Position numbers and translations under genes: made by a program. From NCBI GenBank assembly GCA_905480195.1, contig CAJQPN010000015.1, forward strand, positions 1 to 32,784: a stretch of 32,784 nt of DNA, in the 5' to 3' direction. This document shows positions 16,340-24,598 of the stretch, piece by piece (within the stretch, counting starts at the first letter, position 1; each line of letters starts with the position of its first letter). This DNA is from an uncultured Acidimicrobiales bacterium (lineage in GTDB: Bacteria; Actinomycetota; Acidimicrobiia; Acidimicrobiales; Aldehydirespiratoraceae). The notes beneath the pieces are model-generated. The model did not search any database. It was given only the letters and a program-made list of their open reading frames with translations, and was not told where the DNA came from.

Positions 16340-17223
16340 GAGCACGTTCCTGCGAGCGCGGACGTGAGATGCGAACAGAGGGCATCGACTGCGTTGCCGG
16401 ACTCGGCCGCTTGACGAAGGACGAACGCAACAGAAGGAAGACCGAGATCGGCGCCGCACCACAACCGCATGTCGTCGGTGATGTTCGGCGTGTTGAGCAC
16501 GGCGACGCCAAGACCGGCGGTGACCGCTGATTGGACACCCTGGATACTTGGGCATTCCATCACCTGGTGGTACGCGCGTCCGGCAGCATGCATCGCCGAA
16601 CCAAAGAAGGGCTCGTAGAGGCATCGTTCGCCAAACGAGATCAGTGGGACGTCGCAGTGTGTGTCGAAATCGGCATGGGCGGCCTGGACAACGAAGAGCT
16701 CGTCGCGACGCCAGACCTCGTCGTCGTGTCGCAGCGCCCCGGGCGTGTCGAGCACCTGGATGAGCGCAACGTCGATCTCGCCAGCATCGAGCCACTCTGC
16801 GACAAAGGCCGAGTCGTGCACGCGAATCGCCAGCGAGACGTCGGGGTGGGTTCGACCGAACCGCTCTGCGACTTCGGTCAGCGCGGTGGCTGCGACCTCC
16901 TCGTTGCAGCCGAGCCTGACCTTGCCTGCGACTGCGCTGCGCTGCAGCGCGTCGACGGCGGCGTCGTGCGCAGCGACGATCTCGACGGCGTGAGCGAGTA
17001 GCTCTCGTCCGTCAGTGGTCAGGACGAACTGTTGACCGGCGCGCCGGAGGAGGGCGACACCGATTCGTTCCTCGAGCCGGCGGATCTTGTGACTGACCGC
17101 CGACTGGGTCACGCCGAGGCGCTGTGCCGCCGCCGTGAAGCCGTCGGCGGCGACCAGTTCTCGAAACACACGGAGGGACTCGATGTCGAGCCGCACCGTT
17201 CCCTCATGATCTGTCATGGCCAC
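16336..17223 (-). CDS. LysR-family transcriptional regulator, first gene of the MttB operon
   Basis: A 295-residue LysR regulator. The winged helix-turn-helix spans about residues 12-72 (FRELVAADGFTAAAQRLGVTQSAVSHKIRRLEERIG), followed by the linker helix and a co-inducer-binding domain with VRLGCNEEVAATAL and AVTAGLGVAVLNTP. The start is GTG 17223, with an alternative ATG at 17217; a TTGCTC-17 nt-CACGAT element ends 7 nt before the GTG, favouring 17223. Most LysR genes diverge from their targets; here it is the promoter-proximal gene of the operon it presumably controls, overlapping MttB by 4 nt, so it would regulate itself together with the pathway. The co-inducer is likely the pathway substrate. 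Predicted cytoplasmic. Confidence 0.93.
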   Translation of the reverse strand: MAMTDHEGTVRLDIESLRVFRELVAADGFTAAAQRLGVTQSAVSHKIRRLEERIGVALLRRAGQQFVLTTDGRELLAHAVEIVAAHDAAVDALQRSAVAGKVRLGCNEEVAATALTEVAERFGRTHPDVSLAIRVHDSAFVAEWLDAGEIDVALIQVLDTPGALRHDDEVWRRDELFVVQAAHADFDTHCDVPLISFGERCLYEPFFGSAMHAAGRAYHQVMECPSIQGVQSAVTAGLGVAVLNTPNITDDMRLWCGADLGLPSVAFVLRQAAESGNAVDALCSHLTSALAGTCS

Positions 17224-17230
17224 AGTGGAG

Positions 17231-17259
17231 ATCGTGACAGAGTGTCATTTCCCGAGCAA
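17231..17259 (-). promoter_or_regulatory. Candidate promoter of the LysR/MttB operon
   Basis: On the minus strand TTGCTC (17254-17259) and CACGAT (17231-17236) are separated by 17 nt, and CACGAT ends 7 nt before GTG 17223. An overlapping inverted repeat, CTGTCA at 17211-17216 and TGACAG at 17235-17240, extends by one more pair and could be an operator covering the promoter and start. Both are short, so chance is not excluded. The rest of the 95-nt gap is featureless. Confidence 0.4.
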
Positions 17260-17318
17260 GAGCGTGCCTCAACTCTGGAGGGAGTTCGACCCGCACCGCT
17301 GAAACGTCGTCCAGATTG

Positions 17319-19055
17319 CTAGGACGGCGCAGGTTGCGCGCCGCGGACGAGTCTGCCGTTGAGGGCACCGGTGGGATCTCCGTTGCGGAACGCGACCTCA
17401 CCGGCGACGATCGTGCACTCGTACCCCGAGGCCCGTTGCACGAGGCGCCGACCGCCGGCCGGCAAGTCGTAGACCACGGTGGGTTCGTGGAGTGTGAGGT
17501 GTTCGAAGTCGATGACGTTGAGATCGGCCTTGTATCCCGGTGCGATCACCCCCCGATCGTTGAGACCCACCAGACCCGCCGTCTCACTCGTCTGCATCGC
17601 CACCAGCGTCTCGAGCGGAAGCTTCGGGCCACGGGTGCGATCTCGGCCCCAGTGCTGGATCAGCGTGGTCGGAAAGCTGGCATCAGAGATGACCCCGCAG
17701 TGCGCGCCACCGTCGGAGAGTCCGAAGGTCGTGTGCGGATGCTCCAACATCTCCTGTACAAGCGACAGATCGCCGGTGAGGTAGTTGAACAGTGGGTGGT
17801 AGATGAGCGCCTTGCCGTCCTTTTCGAGCAGGACGTCGTAGGCGATCTCCTGCGGGGTGAAGCCAGACGATTCCGCCAGAGCAGCGAACGAGTCCTCCGG
17901 TGCCGGCTCGTAGTCGGCCGGGTCACCGAGTCGGAACATCTTGTGCCAGCTGCTGATGATCTCCGCCGCAAGGCCTTCGGTGAGTGACGACTGCTCGTCG
18001 AGTAGCGCCTTCCGCACCTCAGGCTTGTGCATCTCGGCCACACGCTCCTCGAGCGGCATCGGATGCAGCCGACGGTACGACGGATGGAAGGAGAAGGGGT
18101 TGAGGGTGGCGGTCAGTCCGAGCAGCACACCGGTGGCGCGGGGCGGGACCTGACCCCGCATCGGGAGGCCGTCGTTTTGGGCCTCGGTCACCGCATCGAG
18201 GAGTTCCTTCCACCACTCGGGTCGGGCATCTTGCTGCTCGACCGTGATCGAGGTTGGACGACCCGACACTTCGGTCATCGCTCGGAACATACGAAACTCC
18301 GCCGGGAAGTCGTAGAAGTCGGAGATGCCCTGCAGCACGCCGGCGTCGAGCTCACCGAGAGCCTCGGCGATTCCGATGAGTTCGTCCTCGAAGGCGGTGA
18401 TCGACGGTGTGAGCACCCCAGAGGAATCCTTGTGCTTCTCCGTGCGGCTGGTCGTGAACCCGAGCGCGCCAGCCTCAATGGCCTCCTTGACCACGCGCTT
18501 CATCTCGGCGATCTCCTCCGGCGTCGCAACCTCGTGATTCGCGCTGCGGCGACCCATGACGAAGGTGCGCACGGCCCCGTGAGGGATTTGGGTGCCGACG
18601 TCGATAGCGAGGTCGCATCGTTCAATTGCGTCGAGGTACTCGGGAAAGGTCTCCCAATCCCACTGGATACCCTCGTGCAACGCAGTGCCGGGGATGTCTT
18701 CGACCCCCTCCATCAGGCCAATCAGCCAGTCGCGCTCATCGGGTTGACACGGGGCGAACCCGACACCGCAGTTGCCGGTGACGATCGTGGTGACACCGTG
18801 GAACGAGGACGGCTGCACATAGGGATCCCACGTGATCTGACCGTCGTAGTGCGTGTGCGCGTCGACGAATCCCGGGGTGACGATGCGGTCGGTAGCGTCG
18901 ATCATCTCGGTACCGGAACCGATCTGCGACTCGTCGATCGACCCAACCGCCACGATCTGTCCACCCGCAACTGCGACGTCACCGTCGAAGGGGGTCGAGC
19001 CTGTTCCGTCGTAGATCGTGCCGTTGCGGATCACCATGCTGTACACGACGCCCAT
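17319..19055 (-). CDS. Amidohydrolase, N-acyl-D-amino-acid deacylase (D-aminoacylase) family
   Basis: A 578-residue metal-dependent hydrolase. The start at ATG 19055 puts YSMVIRNGTIYDGTG at the position of the family's usual N-terminal strand; an alternative ATG is at 19037. TPGFVDAHTHYDG carries the metal-ligand His67 and His69, and GNCGVGFAPC carries Cys96, the cysteine metal ligand characteristic of D-aminoacylases. The C-terminal LSDGGAHCG has the catalytic Asp. It is longer than the ~480-residue D-aminoacylases but normal for the broad actinobacterial amidohydrolase 3 group. It would hydrolyse an N-acyl amide, possibly a D-amino acid conjugate. It lies upstream of the LysR operon on the same strand, 95 nt away, and is divergent from the S9 peptidase; a shared peptide-salvage role is possible. 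Confidence 0.85.
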   Translation of the reverse strand: MGVVYSMVIRNGTIYDGTGSTPFDGDVAVAGGQIVAVGSIDESQIGSGTEMIDATDRIVTPGFVDAHTHYDGQITWDPYVQPSSFHGVTTIVTGNCGVGFAPCQPDERDWLIGLMEGVEDIPGTALHEGIQWDWETFPEYLDAIERCDLAIDVGTQIPHGAVRTFVMGRRSANHEVATPEEIAEMKRVVKEAIEAGALGFTTSRTEKHKDSSGVLTPSITAFEDELIGIAEALGELDAGVLQGISDFYDFPAEFRMFRAMTEVSGRPTSITVEQQDARPEWWKELLDAVTEAQNDGLPMRGQVPPRATGVLLGLTATLNPFSFHPSYRRLHPMPLEERVAEMHKPEVRKALLDEQSSLTEGLAAEIISSWHKMFRLGDPADYEPAPEDSFAALAESSGFTPQEIAYDVLLEKDGKALIYHPLFNYLTGDLSLVQEMLEHPHTTFGLSDGGAHCGVISDASFPTTLIQHWGRDRTRGPKLPLETLVAMQTSETAGLVGLNDRGVIAPGYKADLNVIDFEHLTLHEPTVVYDLPAGGRRLVQRASGYECTIVAGEVAFRNGDPTGALNGRLVRGAQPAPS

Positions 19056-19114
19056 GGTAGGGCACCCACCCGCTTCCACCCAGACCTGACCGACCTCGGC
19101 TCGGCGTGCACAGC

Positions 19115-19120
19115 TAGGGT
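19115..19120 (+). promoter_or_regulatory. -10-like TAGGGT, probable leaderless promoter of the S9 peptidase
   Basis: TAGGGT ends 6 nt before ATG 19127, with no Shine-Dalgarno between them. It is the same hexamer as before the LLM oxidoreductase. The 71-nt divergent gap (19056-19126) must also hold the amidohydrolase promoter, which I could not identify. Confidence 0.55.
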
Positions 19121-19126
19121 CCGGCC

Positions 19127-21088
19127 ATGCTTCCAGAGCACATCAATCGACTCGTCTGGGCCTCCGATCCGCAGCTTTCCCCCGATGGCTCCCAGATCGC
19201 CTATGTCGTCACCCGAGTCGACGAAGACCGCAATCGATACCGCAGTCGAGTGTGGCTCGTGCCGTCCGACGGCGCTGCGCCGCCGCGTCCGATCAGCGCA
19301 GGCGAGGACAGCGACGCGTCGCCGCGCTGGTCGGCGGACGGTCGCCTCCTCCTCTTCACCTCAACGCGACGCACCGATCAGTCGGGCAAGACAAAGTCGG
19401 CGCTCTACGCCATGGTCACCGACGGACCCGGGGAGGCATCGCTGCTCGCCGAGCACGACGAGGCCATCTCTGGGGTCGCCATCTCGCCCGACTCGCGCAA
19501 GGTCGCCTACGCCTGCCGAGTCCGGGGTGAGCACTATGCGAACGACGACATCGATCGCCGCCCACCCCGCAAGATCGATCGCCGGATGCACCGACTCAAC
19601 GGGGTCGGTTTCACCCTCGACAGACCGACGCACGTTCACGTGATGGCACTGGATGGTGGCGGCGAACCAGTCGACGTTTCTCCCGGCGATGCAGAGTTCG
19701 GATCGCCGTCATGGTTCCCCGACAGTGACCGCATCGCCGTGGCACGGACCAACACCGCCGAGCGGATTCTTGCCGGCGATATCGCAGTCATTGACCTCGA
19801 TACGCTGATCGTCGAGATCGTCACCGACGGCACCGGCGTCTACGGATCACCAGCGGTCGGTCCCGATGGCACGGTCGCACTGGTCGGTCACGACGACGCC
19901 ACGCTCTTTCCGCACAACGGCAAGCTCGGAGTGTTGGCGCACGACGGCTCGGTGCGCTGGCTCACCGAAACCCTCGACCGAGACTGGAACACCTTCCCGG
20001 TCGACACTGCTCCGACCTGGAATGCAAGCGGCAGCGGACTGGTGGGGATCGTCGCAGATCGCGGTGCCGTCCATCTTCGCCAGGTCGACCTTGACGGCAA
20101 GATCACTCCGCTCGTTACCGGTGACCGTTGGGTCATGGGCTGGTCGGCCGCAAGCGGCGTGGTGGCGTTCGTGGCGGAACACGCCGAACGACCCTGTGAG
20201 TTGTTTGTTCTTCGCAACGGTGAGGAGACCCGCCTCACCAACGTCACCGACTCGTTCGTGCACCACGCCCGACCCACCCGAGCCGAGCGGTTTACCGCTC
20301 CCGCACCCGGGATCGACGACGAGATCGATGCATGGATCGTTACGCCGGACGACCTCGATCCTGACCTGACGTACCCGATGCTGCTCTCGATCCACGGTGG
20401 TCCATTTACCCAGTACGGCGACTATTTCTACGACGAAGCCCAGATGTACGCCCGGGCCGGATTCGTTGTCGTCTACTCCAACCCGCGAGGTGGCTCGGGC
20501 CGCGACAACGAGTGGGGTCGATGCATCCGAGGCAAGGCGCTCGGCGGCCCCGGCTGGGGCTCGGTCGACTACGACGACTTGCTGTCGGTCACCGACACTG
20601 CACTCGAACGCTTCCCCTTCATCGATAGCTCCCGAGTCGGCCTGATCGGCGGGAGTTACGGCGGTTACATGACGAGCTGGATCGTCGGCCATACCGACCG
20701 CTTTGCCGCCGCCTGCTCGGAGCGGGCGGTCAACAACCTGACGACACTCGACATCGGCTCCGACATCGCAGGCGTCGCCAAGTTCTGGTTCGGTATCGAT
20801 GCACTCGACGAGGGTGGCCTCGAAGAACTCGTTCGTCTCTCACCCATCACCTACGTCGACCAGATGACGACGCCGCTGCTGATCATCCACTCCGACGAGG
20901 ATCTGCGGTGCCCCTTCGATCAGGCCGACCAGCTCTACTACGCCTTGCGCGACCGCGGTCACGACGTCGAGTACTACCGATTCCCCGGCGAGACGCACGA
21001 ACTGAGCCGCTCGGGTTCTCCGATCCATCGGGTTCAGCGAGCCGAACTGATCATCGACTTCTTCACGGCCCGCCTCGGCACCGAGTAA
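19127..21088 (+). CDS. Prolyl oligopeptidase family (S9) serine peptidase
   Basis: A 653-residue S9 peptidase, similar in size to acylaminoacyl-peptidase and DPP-type enzymes. Residues ~1-390 form a beta-propeller of WD40-like/TolB-like blades (PQLSPDGSQIAYV, DASPRWSADGRLLLF, GVAISPDSRKVAY). The C-terminal alpha/beta hydrolase domain has HGGPF for the oxyanion hole, NPRGGSGRDNEWG, the nucleophile Ser510 in GGSYGGYM, Asp592 in HSDEDLRCP and His624 in GETHELSR. All triad members are present. There is no signal peptide, so it should act in the cytoplasm on short peptides or acylated N-termini. It stands alone as a transcription unit, ending 3 nt from the convergent NIPSNAP-like gene. Confidence 0.95.
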   Translation: MLPEHINRLVWASDPQLSPDGSQIAYVVTRVDEDRNRYRSRVWLVPSDGAAPPRPISAGEDSDASPRWSADGRLLLFTSTRRTDQSGKTKSALYAMVTDGPGEASLLAEHDEAISGVAISPDSRKVAYACRVRGEHYANDDIDRRPPRKIDRRMHRLNGVGFTLDRPTHVHVMALDGGGEPVDVSPGDAEFGSPSWFPDSDRIAVARTNTAERILAGDIAVIDLDTLIVEIVTDGTGVYGSPAVGPDGTVALVGHDDATLFPHNGKLGVLAHDGSVRWLTETLDRDWNTFPVDTAPTWNASGSGLVGIVADRGAVHLRQVDLDGKITPLVTGDRWVMGWSAASGVVAFVAEHAERPCELFVLRNGEETRLTNVTDSFVHHARPTRAERFTAPAPGIDDEIDAWIVTPDDLDPDLTYPMLLSIHGGPFTQYGDYFYDEAQMYARAGFVVVYSNPRGGSGRDNEWGRCIRGKALGGPGWGSVDYDDLLSVTDTALERFPFIDSSRVGLIGGSYGGYMTSWIVGHTDRFAAACSERAVNNLTTLDIGSDIAGVAKFWFGIDALDEGGLEELVRLSPITYVDQMTTPLLIIHSDEDLRCPFDQADQLYYALRDRGHDVEYYRFPGETHELSRSGSPIHRVQRAELIIDFFTARLGTE

Positions 21089-21091
21089 AGA

Positions 21092-21829
21092 TCAATCGCG
21101 TTCCACGTCCCATGTCGTGACTGCGCCAACGCTTCCCGGTCGCGGCGTCATCAGCTCGGTGTGGCCGGCGACGAGATAGTCATTCTCGGTCGCGGCCCAG
21201 GCCAGCAGGTCGCTGTCGGCAGTCCCCGAGTCGTCGAGGCCGCGGCTCGTGTCGAAGTCCTTTCGCAAGCCCACCCAGTTCTCGAGGTGGGTGGCCCACA
21301 CGACAATCACTTCGCGGTTGTTGTTGACCACTTCGAGCAGGTTGGTGAGGTGGATCCCCCGCGCCTCAAGTTGCGGTACCCGCTGCCGGGCGACCTCGCC
21401 GAGATAGTCGATCTGGCTGCCGGGGCGGACCTCGAGCAGTTGGTGGACGAACACTGTGCAGCGAAGATCTCGTGCCTCGAGTTCCTCACGGGTCGGGCAG
21501 CCCGGAACGGCACCCCCGATGCGGTCGAACCCACCGCTACGAAACTGCGATGCTTCATCCCACCAGTCGCCGTAGAACCTCGCCCGCCGCTTGAGATTGA
21601 GCCTGTCGAGGTTGCGGGTCCAGGCGTCCCAGCCATCGGGTCCGCCGTCGTGGATGTTGATGACCCGGGGCCAGCGGCCGCCCGACGCCCCGATGACGAA
21701 GAACGTGCCCTGGAGTCTGAAGAGGCCGGGCAGGGCGTGGACCGGTTCGGCTGCAGCGGCATCCATGTACTCGTATTGGCCCTGCCCGACGATGTCGATG
21801 GTCTCGTGGAGGCAGAAACGTCTGGGCAT
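21092..21829 (-). CDS. NIPSNAP-like protein with two dimeric alpha-beta barrel repeats
   Basis: A 245-residue protein; ATG 21829 overlaps the exporter stop by one base (TGATG). The C-terminal half, about residues 120-215, has the NIPSNAP pattern: FVHQLLEVRPGSQIDYLGEV, then a helix, VPQLEARGIHLTNLLEVV, then REVIVVWATHLENW. The N-terminal half (CLHETIDIVGQGQYEYMDA, LQGTFFVIGASG, WDAWTRNLDRLN) looks like a diverged copy of the same ferredoxin-like unit. NIPSNAP proteins are found beside catabolic enzymes; their reaction is largely unknown. The frame upstream of 21829 is a shadow of the exporter gene. It is the last gene of the SET-exporter-NIPSNAP operon. Confidence 0.65.
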   Translation of the reverse strand: MPRRFCLHETIDIVGQGQYEYMDAAAAEPVHALPGLFRLQGTFFVIGASGGRWPRVINIHDGGPDGWDAWTRNLDRLNLKRRARFYGDWWDEASQFRSGGFDRIGGAVPGCPTREELEARDLRCTVFVHQLLEVRPGSQIDYLGEVARQRVPQLEARGIHLTNLLEVVNNNREVIVVWATHLENWVGLRKDFDTSRGLDDSGTADSDLLAWAATENDYLVAGHTELMTPRPGSVGAVTTWDVERD

Positions 21830-22716
21830 CACGCGGCTTCTCCAGCGGCATGGATCTCGACCTCGCGGCGAATGACGAGCGACAGCGCAGCGAGGGTGAC
21901 CACCATGCCGGAAACCTGTATCACGTTGATGGTCTGATCCAGTGCTAGGACGGCGCCGATCGTCGACATCACGGGAATGGAGAGCGTCAACATGGCGGTG
22001 ATGACGAGGCGGACGTGGTTGTGTGACCAGTTGACGAGGAGGTGCCCGGTCCCGGGCACGGCGAGGAGGGCAAACAGCCAGATCCACTGAGTGCTCGACG
22101 GCAAGTCGATACCACCTGCGTCAACCACCGAAACAGGTAGCAGGGTGACCGCCCCCACGATCCACAGGCAGGCTTGGAACTCGAGAATCGAGACGGTCTC
22201 GCGTCCTCGCTTCGCCAAGGCGAAGTAACCGGCAAAGAAGAGCATCGCAACGAACGAGAGTGAGTCGCCGAGCGGAGACCAGGTCGAGTGCTGTGTCGAA
22301 CCGAACACCACGAGCGCCACGCCGGCCATCGAGACAACCGTTACGCCAACCAGTAAGCGCGTCACCTTCTCGTTGAACGCACGGGCGGCGGCAGCGAGCA
22401 GCACGATCGGCGTCAGGTTCGAAATCACCGTTGCGTTCGCAACCTCGGTCTCACGAATGGCGACAAAGAAGACGGCAATCTCGATGGCGATGACGACCCC
22501 GGCCGGAGCAACCGCCCTCAGCATTGCCGAAGTGATCCGCCGACCTGAGATATAGACCACAGCGGTGTAGACGATGGCGCCGAGCAAGATGCGCCAGAAC
22601 GCGATCTGCAGGCCGTCCATCGGCGCCGTAACAACCATCACGTTGCCAGCTGCCCAGCACGTCACACCGAGGACCGCAACGGTGAGGCCCGTTGGCGTTG
22701 AGCGGTCGAAACTCAC
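21829..22716 (-). CDS. EamA/DMT-superfamily transporter
   Basis: A 295-residue membrane protein with about ten hydrophobic helices in two EamA repeats, for example GLTVAVLGVTCWAAGNVMVV, FWRILLGAIVYTAVVYIS, AVNATVISNLTP-like ANATVISNLTPIVLLAA and SLSFVAMLFFAGYFALAKRG. Drug/metabolite transporters of this type export amino acids, metabolites or nucleotides. The start is GTG 22716, overlapping the SET gene stop (GTGA), and the stop overlaps the NIPSNAP-like start (TGATG), so all three are coupled. The open frame upstream of 22716 runs through the SET gene and is not coding. Substrate unknown. Confidence 0.9.
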   Translation of the reverse strand: MSFDRSTPTGLTVAVLGVTCWAAGNVMVVTAPMDGLQIAFWRILLGAIVYTAVVYISGRRITSAMLRAVAPAGVVIAIEIAVFFVAIRETEVANATVISNLTPIVLLAAAARAFNEKVTRLLVGVTVVSMAGVALVVFGSTQHSTWSPLGDSLSFVAMLFFAGYFALAKRGRETVSILEFQACLWIVGAVTLLPVSVVDAGGIDLPSSTQWIWLFALLAVPGTGHLLVNWSHNHVRLVITAMLTLSIPVMSTIGAVLALDQTINVIQVSGMVVTLAALSLVIRREVEIHAAGEAA

Positions 22717-23219
22717 GCGTCGTCGATGCGCTTCTGCACATGGGGCATGAAGTACCCCGCATACCGTTTCTGCACGTCGGCGCGCTGCCAGTCGGTCTCG
22801 CGGACCGTTCCCCGGCACACGTCGGTGCCGCAAAGGCACTCGAGTGCGTACGGCTCCACCCGCGCCATGGCGTAGTCGTGGCAGAGCTCTTCATCCACCT
22901 CGATGTCACGCACTGCCACGTAGGTGACGTTTCCCTCAAAGCCGACGTTCGCATCGCAGCTGTGGTTGATGTGCACCACCATGGCGGCGTACTCATCGGC
23001 AGAGCGGGGCGACAGAAACAAGCCCTCGGCGATCTGCAGGCTGAAGTCGCCGATTTCTTCGGTCAGACGCTGCACCTCATCGAACCCCACGACATGGCCA
23101 ACCTTGACCGCAACCGGCTCGTCCTTCGCGATCGGGGCGTTGGCGAAGACGGCAAGTCCTCCGAGGTGACTCTCGCGAACATCGACCTTGGGAGACCGCC
23201 AAACCGATATCGGCTGCAT
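22713..23219 (-). CDS. SET-domain protein methyltransferase with post-SET zinc motif
   Basis: A compact 168-residue SET domain. The signature HINHSCDANVG (residues 83-93), which forms the pseudoknot and binds S-adenosylmethionine, is intact, followed by DEELCHDYA with the catalytic Tyr116. A post-SET motif, Cys128, Cys130 and Cys135 (CLCGTDVC), can bind zinc together with Cys88 of NHSC, as in eukaryotic-type enzymes. N-terminal LGGLAVFANAPIAKDEPV is the usual first SET strand region. Such proteins methylate lysine side chains on proteins; bacterial targets are mostly unknown. It is the first gene of a three-gene operon and diverges from an MFS gene across 24 nt. Length is near the minimum for the fold, so there is no extra targeting domain. 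Confidence 0.9.
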   Translation of the reverse strand: MQPISVWRSPKVDVRESHLGGLAVFANAPIAKDEPVAVKVGHVVGFDEVQRLTEEIGDFSLQIAEGLFLSPRSADEYAAMVVHINHSCDANVGFEGNVTYVAVRDIEVDEELCHDYAMARVEPYALECLCGTDVCRGTVRETDWQRADVQKRYAGYFMPHVQKRIDDA

Positions 23220-23225
23220 CCGCGG

Positions 23226-23231
23226 AGTATG
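23226..23231 (-). promoter_or_regulatory. -10-like element in a 24-nt divergent promoter (SET gene / MFS gene)
   Basis: On the minus strand CATACT ends 6 nt before the SET ATG (23219). On the plus strand TATGGC (23228-23233) overlaps it, 10 nt before the MFS GTG (23244). Both transcripts must start inside this 24-nt gap or in the opposing gene, so back-to-back promoters with very short or no leaders are likely. Confidence 0.4.
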
Positions 23232-23243
23232 GCAGGCTGAGCC

Positions 23244-24539
23244 GTGATGACCGAGTTGGGAACCGAAACCATCACCGATATCGACCTCGCATCAGTTCGT
23301 AAGCGAACCCGTTGGGTGTTGATCGGGTCGGTCTTCCCGGCTGGCATGGGGATGACCGCAACGTTCGCCGCCACGAGCCTCGCAGCGAAAGAAATCACCG
23401 CCAACGACGGACTTGCGTCGCTCGCCGCCACGATGACTGCGATCGGCGGTGCGATCGCTGCGGTGCCCTTGGGCCGCTACATGAACGAGCATGGTCGCCG
23501 CGCAGGCCTGACGCGAGCCTGGCTTATCGGCGCGACCGGTGCTGCGATCGCCTTCGCCGGCGTGCTCGGGGAGCTCTACATCCTGCTCGTCATCGGTGGC
23601 ATCGGTGTTGGTATGGGCCAGGCGGCCAGCCTTGCGGCCCGCTATTCCGCCGCCGACCTCGCCCCGCAAGACCGCAAAGCGAGCGAGATCGGGATCGTGA
23701 TGTGGGCCGGTTCAATCGGGTCGGTACTCGGCCCGACCGTCGCGCTCGGTGGCACGGGTTGGATCGCCGCAAACCTCCTCGGGCTCGACGAGCTCGCTGG
23801 CCCATACCTCATGGGAATCCTCGTCTTCGTCGCCGCTGCGATGATCGTCAACACCTTTCTCCGCCCCGATCCGCTGCAGGTTGCGAAGCGACTTGGCAAC
23901 GCCACCGAGACGAAGCGTCCCACCCTGATGGAGTCGTTCAGGAAGCTGTTCACCAACCGTCTCGCCACAATCGCCGTGTTCGCGACCGCGGTTGGTCAGG
24001 CGGTGATGGTGTCGGTCATGACCGTCACACCGCTGCACATGGACGACGGCGCCCATGAGAAGACCGTCATCGGCCTTGTCATCTCGCTACACGTCGTGGG
24101 TATGTACTTCTTTGCTCCGGTGGTCGGCTGGCTCGTCGATCGCGTCCGTACCGAGCTCATGGTCGCTGCAGCCGGCCTGATTCTCTTCACTGGCGCCGAG
24201 GTGGCCTCACGCACCGACTCCGAGGACAGCCTCGGCGTGTTCGTTGGACTGTTCCTCGTCGGGCTCGGCTGGTCGTTCAGCATGATCGCCGGCAGCGCGC
24301 TGCTGTCGTCGGTCTTTCCCGTCGACGAGCGGGCTCCGATTCAAGGCGCCGCCGATTTCACGATGATCACGTTCGGGGCCACCGGCGGAATCCTCGGTGG
24401 CATCATCGCCGAGGCGACCGACTACCGCACGCTCTCGCACTATGCGGCGGTCCTGGCCCTCTCGCTGATCGCTGTGGCGCTCTATCCGGCCGTTGCGAAC
24501 GCAAAGGGGCCCAAGAAGCCCCAACCCGCCTCGGCCTGA
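23244..24539 (+). CDS. Major facilitator superfamily (MFS) transporter
   Basis: A 431-residue polytopic protein with 12 predicted helices in two halves separated by a charged loop (about residues 210-240, LRPDPLQVAKRLGNATETKRPT). The loop between helices 2 and 3, GRYMNEHGRRAGLTRAW, is a variant of MFS motif A. Substrate is unknown; small organic molecules or drugs are typical. The start is GTG 23244 or the adjacent ATG 23247. The C-terminus ends in a short basic tail. It is transcribed alone, divergent from the SET operon and convergent with the DddP-like gene. Confidence 0.92.
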   Translation: MMTELGTETITDIDLASVRKRTRWVLIGSVFPAGMGMTATFAATSLAAKEITANDGLASLAATMTAIGGAIAAVPLGRYMNEHGRRAGLTRAWLIGATGAAIAFAGVLGELYILLVIGGIGVGMGQAASLAARYSAADLAPQDRKASEIGIVMWAGSIGSVLGPTVALGGTGWIAANLLGLDELAGPYLMGILVFVAAAMIVNTFLRPDPLQVAKRLGNATETKRPTLMESFRKLFTNRLATIAVFATAVGQAVMVSVMTVTPLHMDDGAHEKTVIGLVISLHVVGMYFFAPVVGWLVDRVRTELMVAAAGLILFTGAEVASRTDSEDSLGVFVGLFLVGLGWSFSMIAGSALLSSVFPVDERAPIQGAADFTMITFGATGGILGGIIAEATDYRTLSHYAAVLALSLIAVALYPAVANAKGPKKPQPASA

Positions 24540-24598
24540 CGCAGCGGACGAAAAGCGGTCGCTCAAAGCCGAAGAGGACGTTCATCGACATTGCAGCG
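24540..24598. terminator. Weak imperfect hairpin between convergent genes
   Basis: In this 59-nt gap AGCGGAC and GTCGCT (about 24543-24565) can pair with one bulge around an A-rich loop. No T-run follows, so a factor-independent terminator is doubtful. Confidence 0.2.

Noticed and set aside
18027..19643. 538-codon open frame on the plus strand across the amidohydrolase and S9 peptidase starts
   Set aside because: Antisense to a clearly motif-bearing amidohydrolase and out of frame in the peptidase; no recognisable domain.
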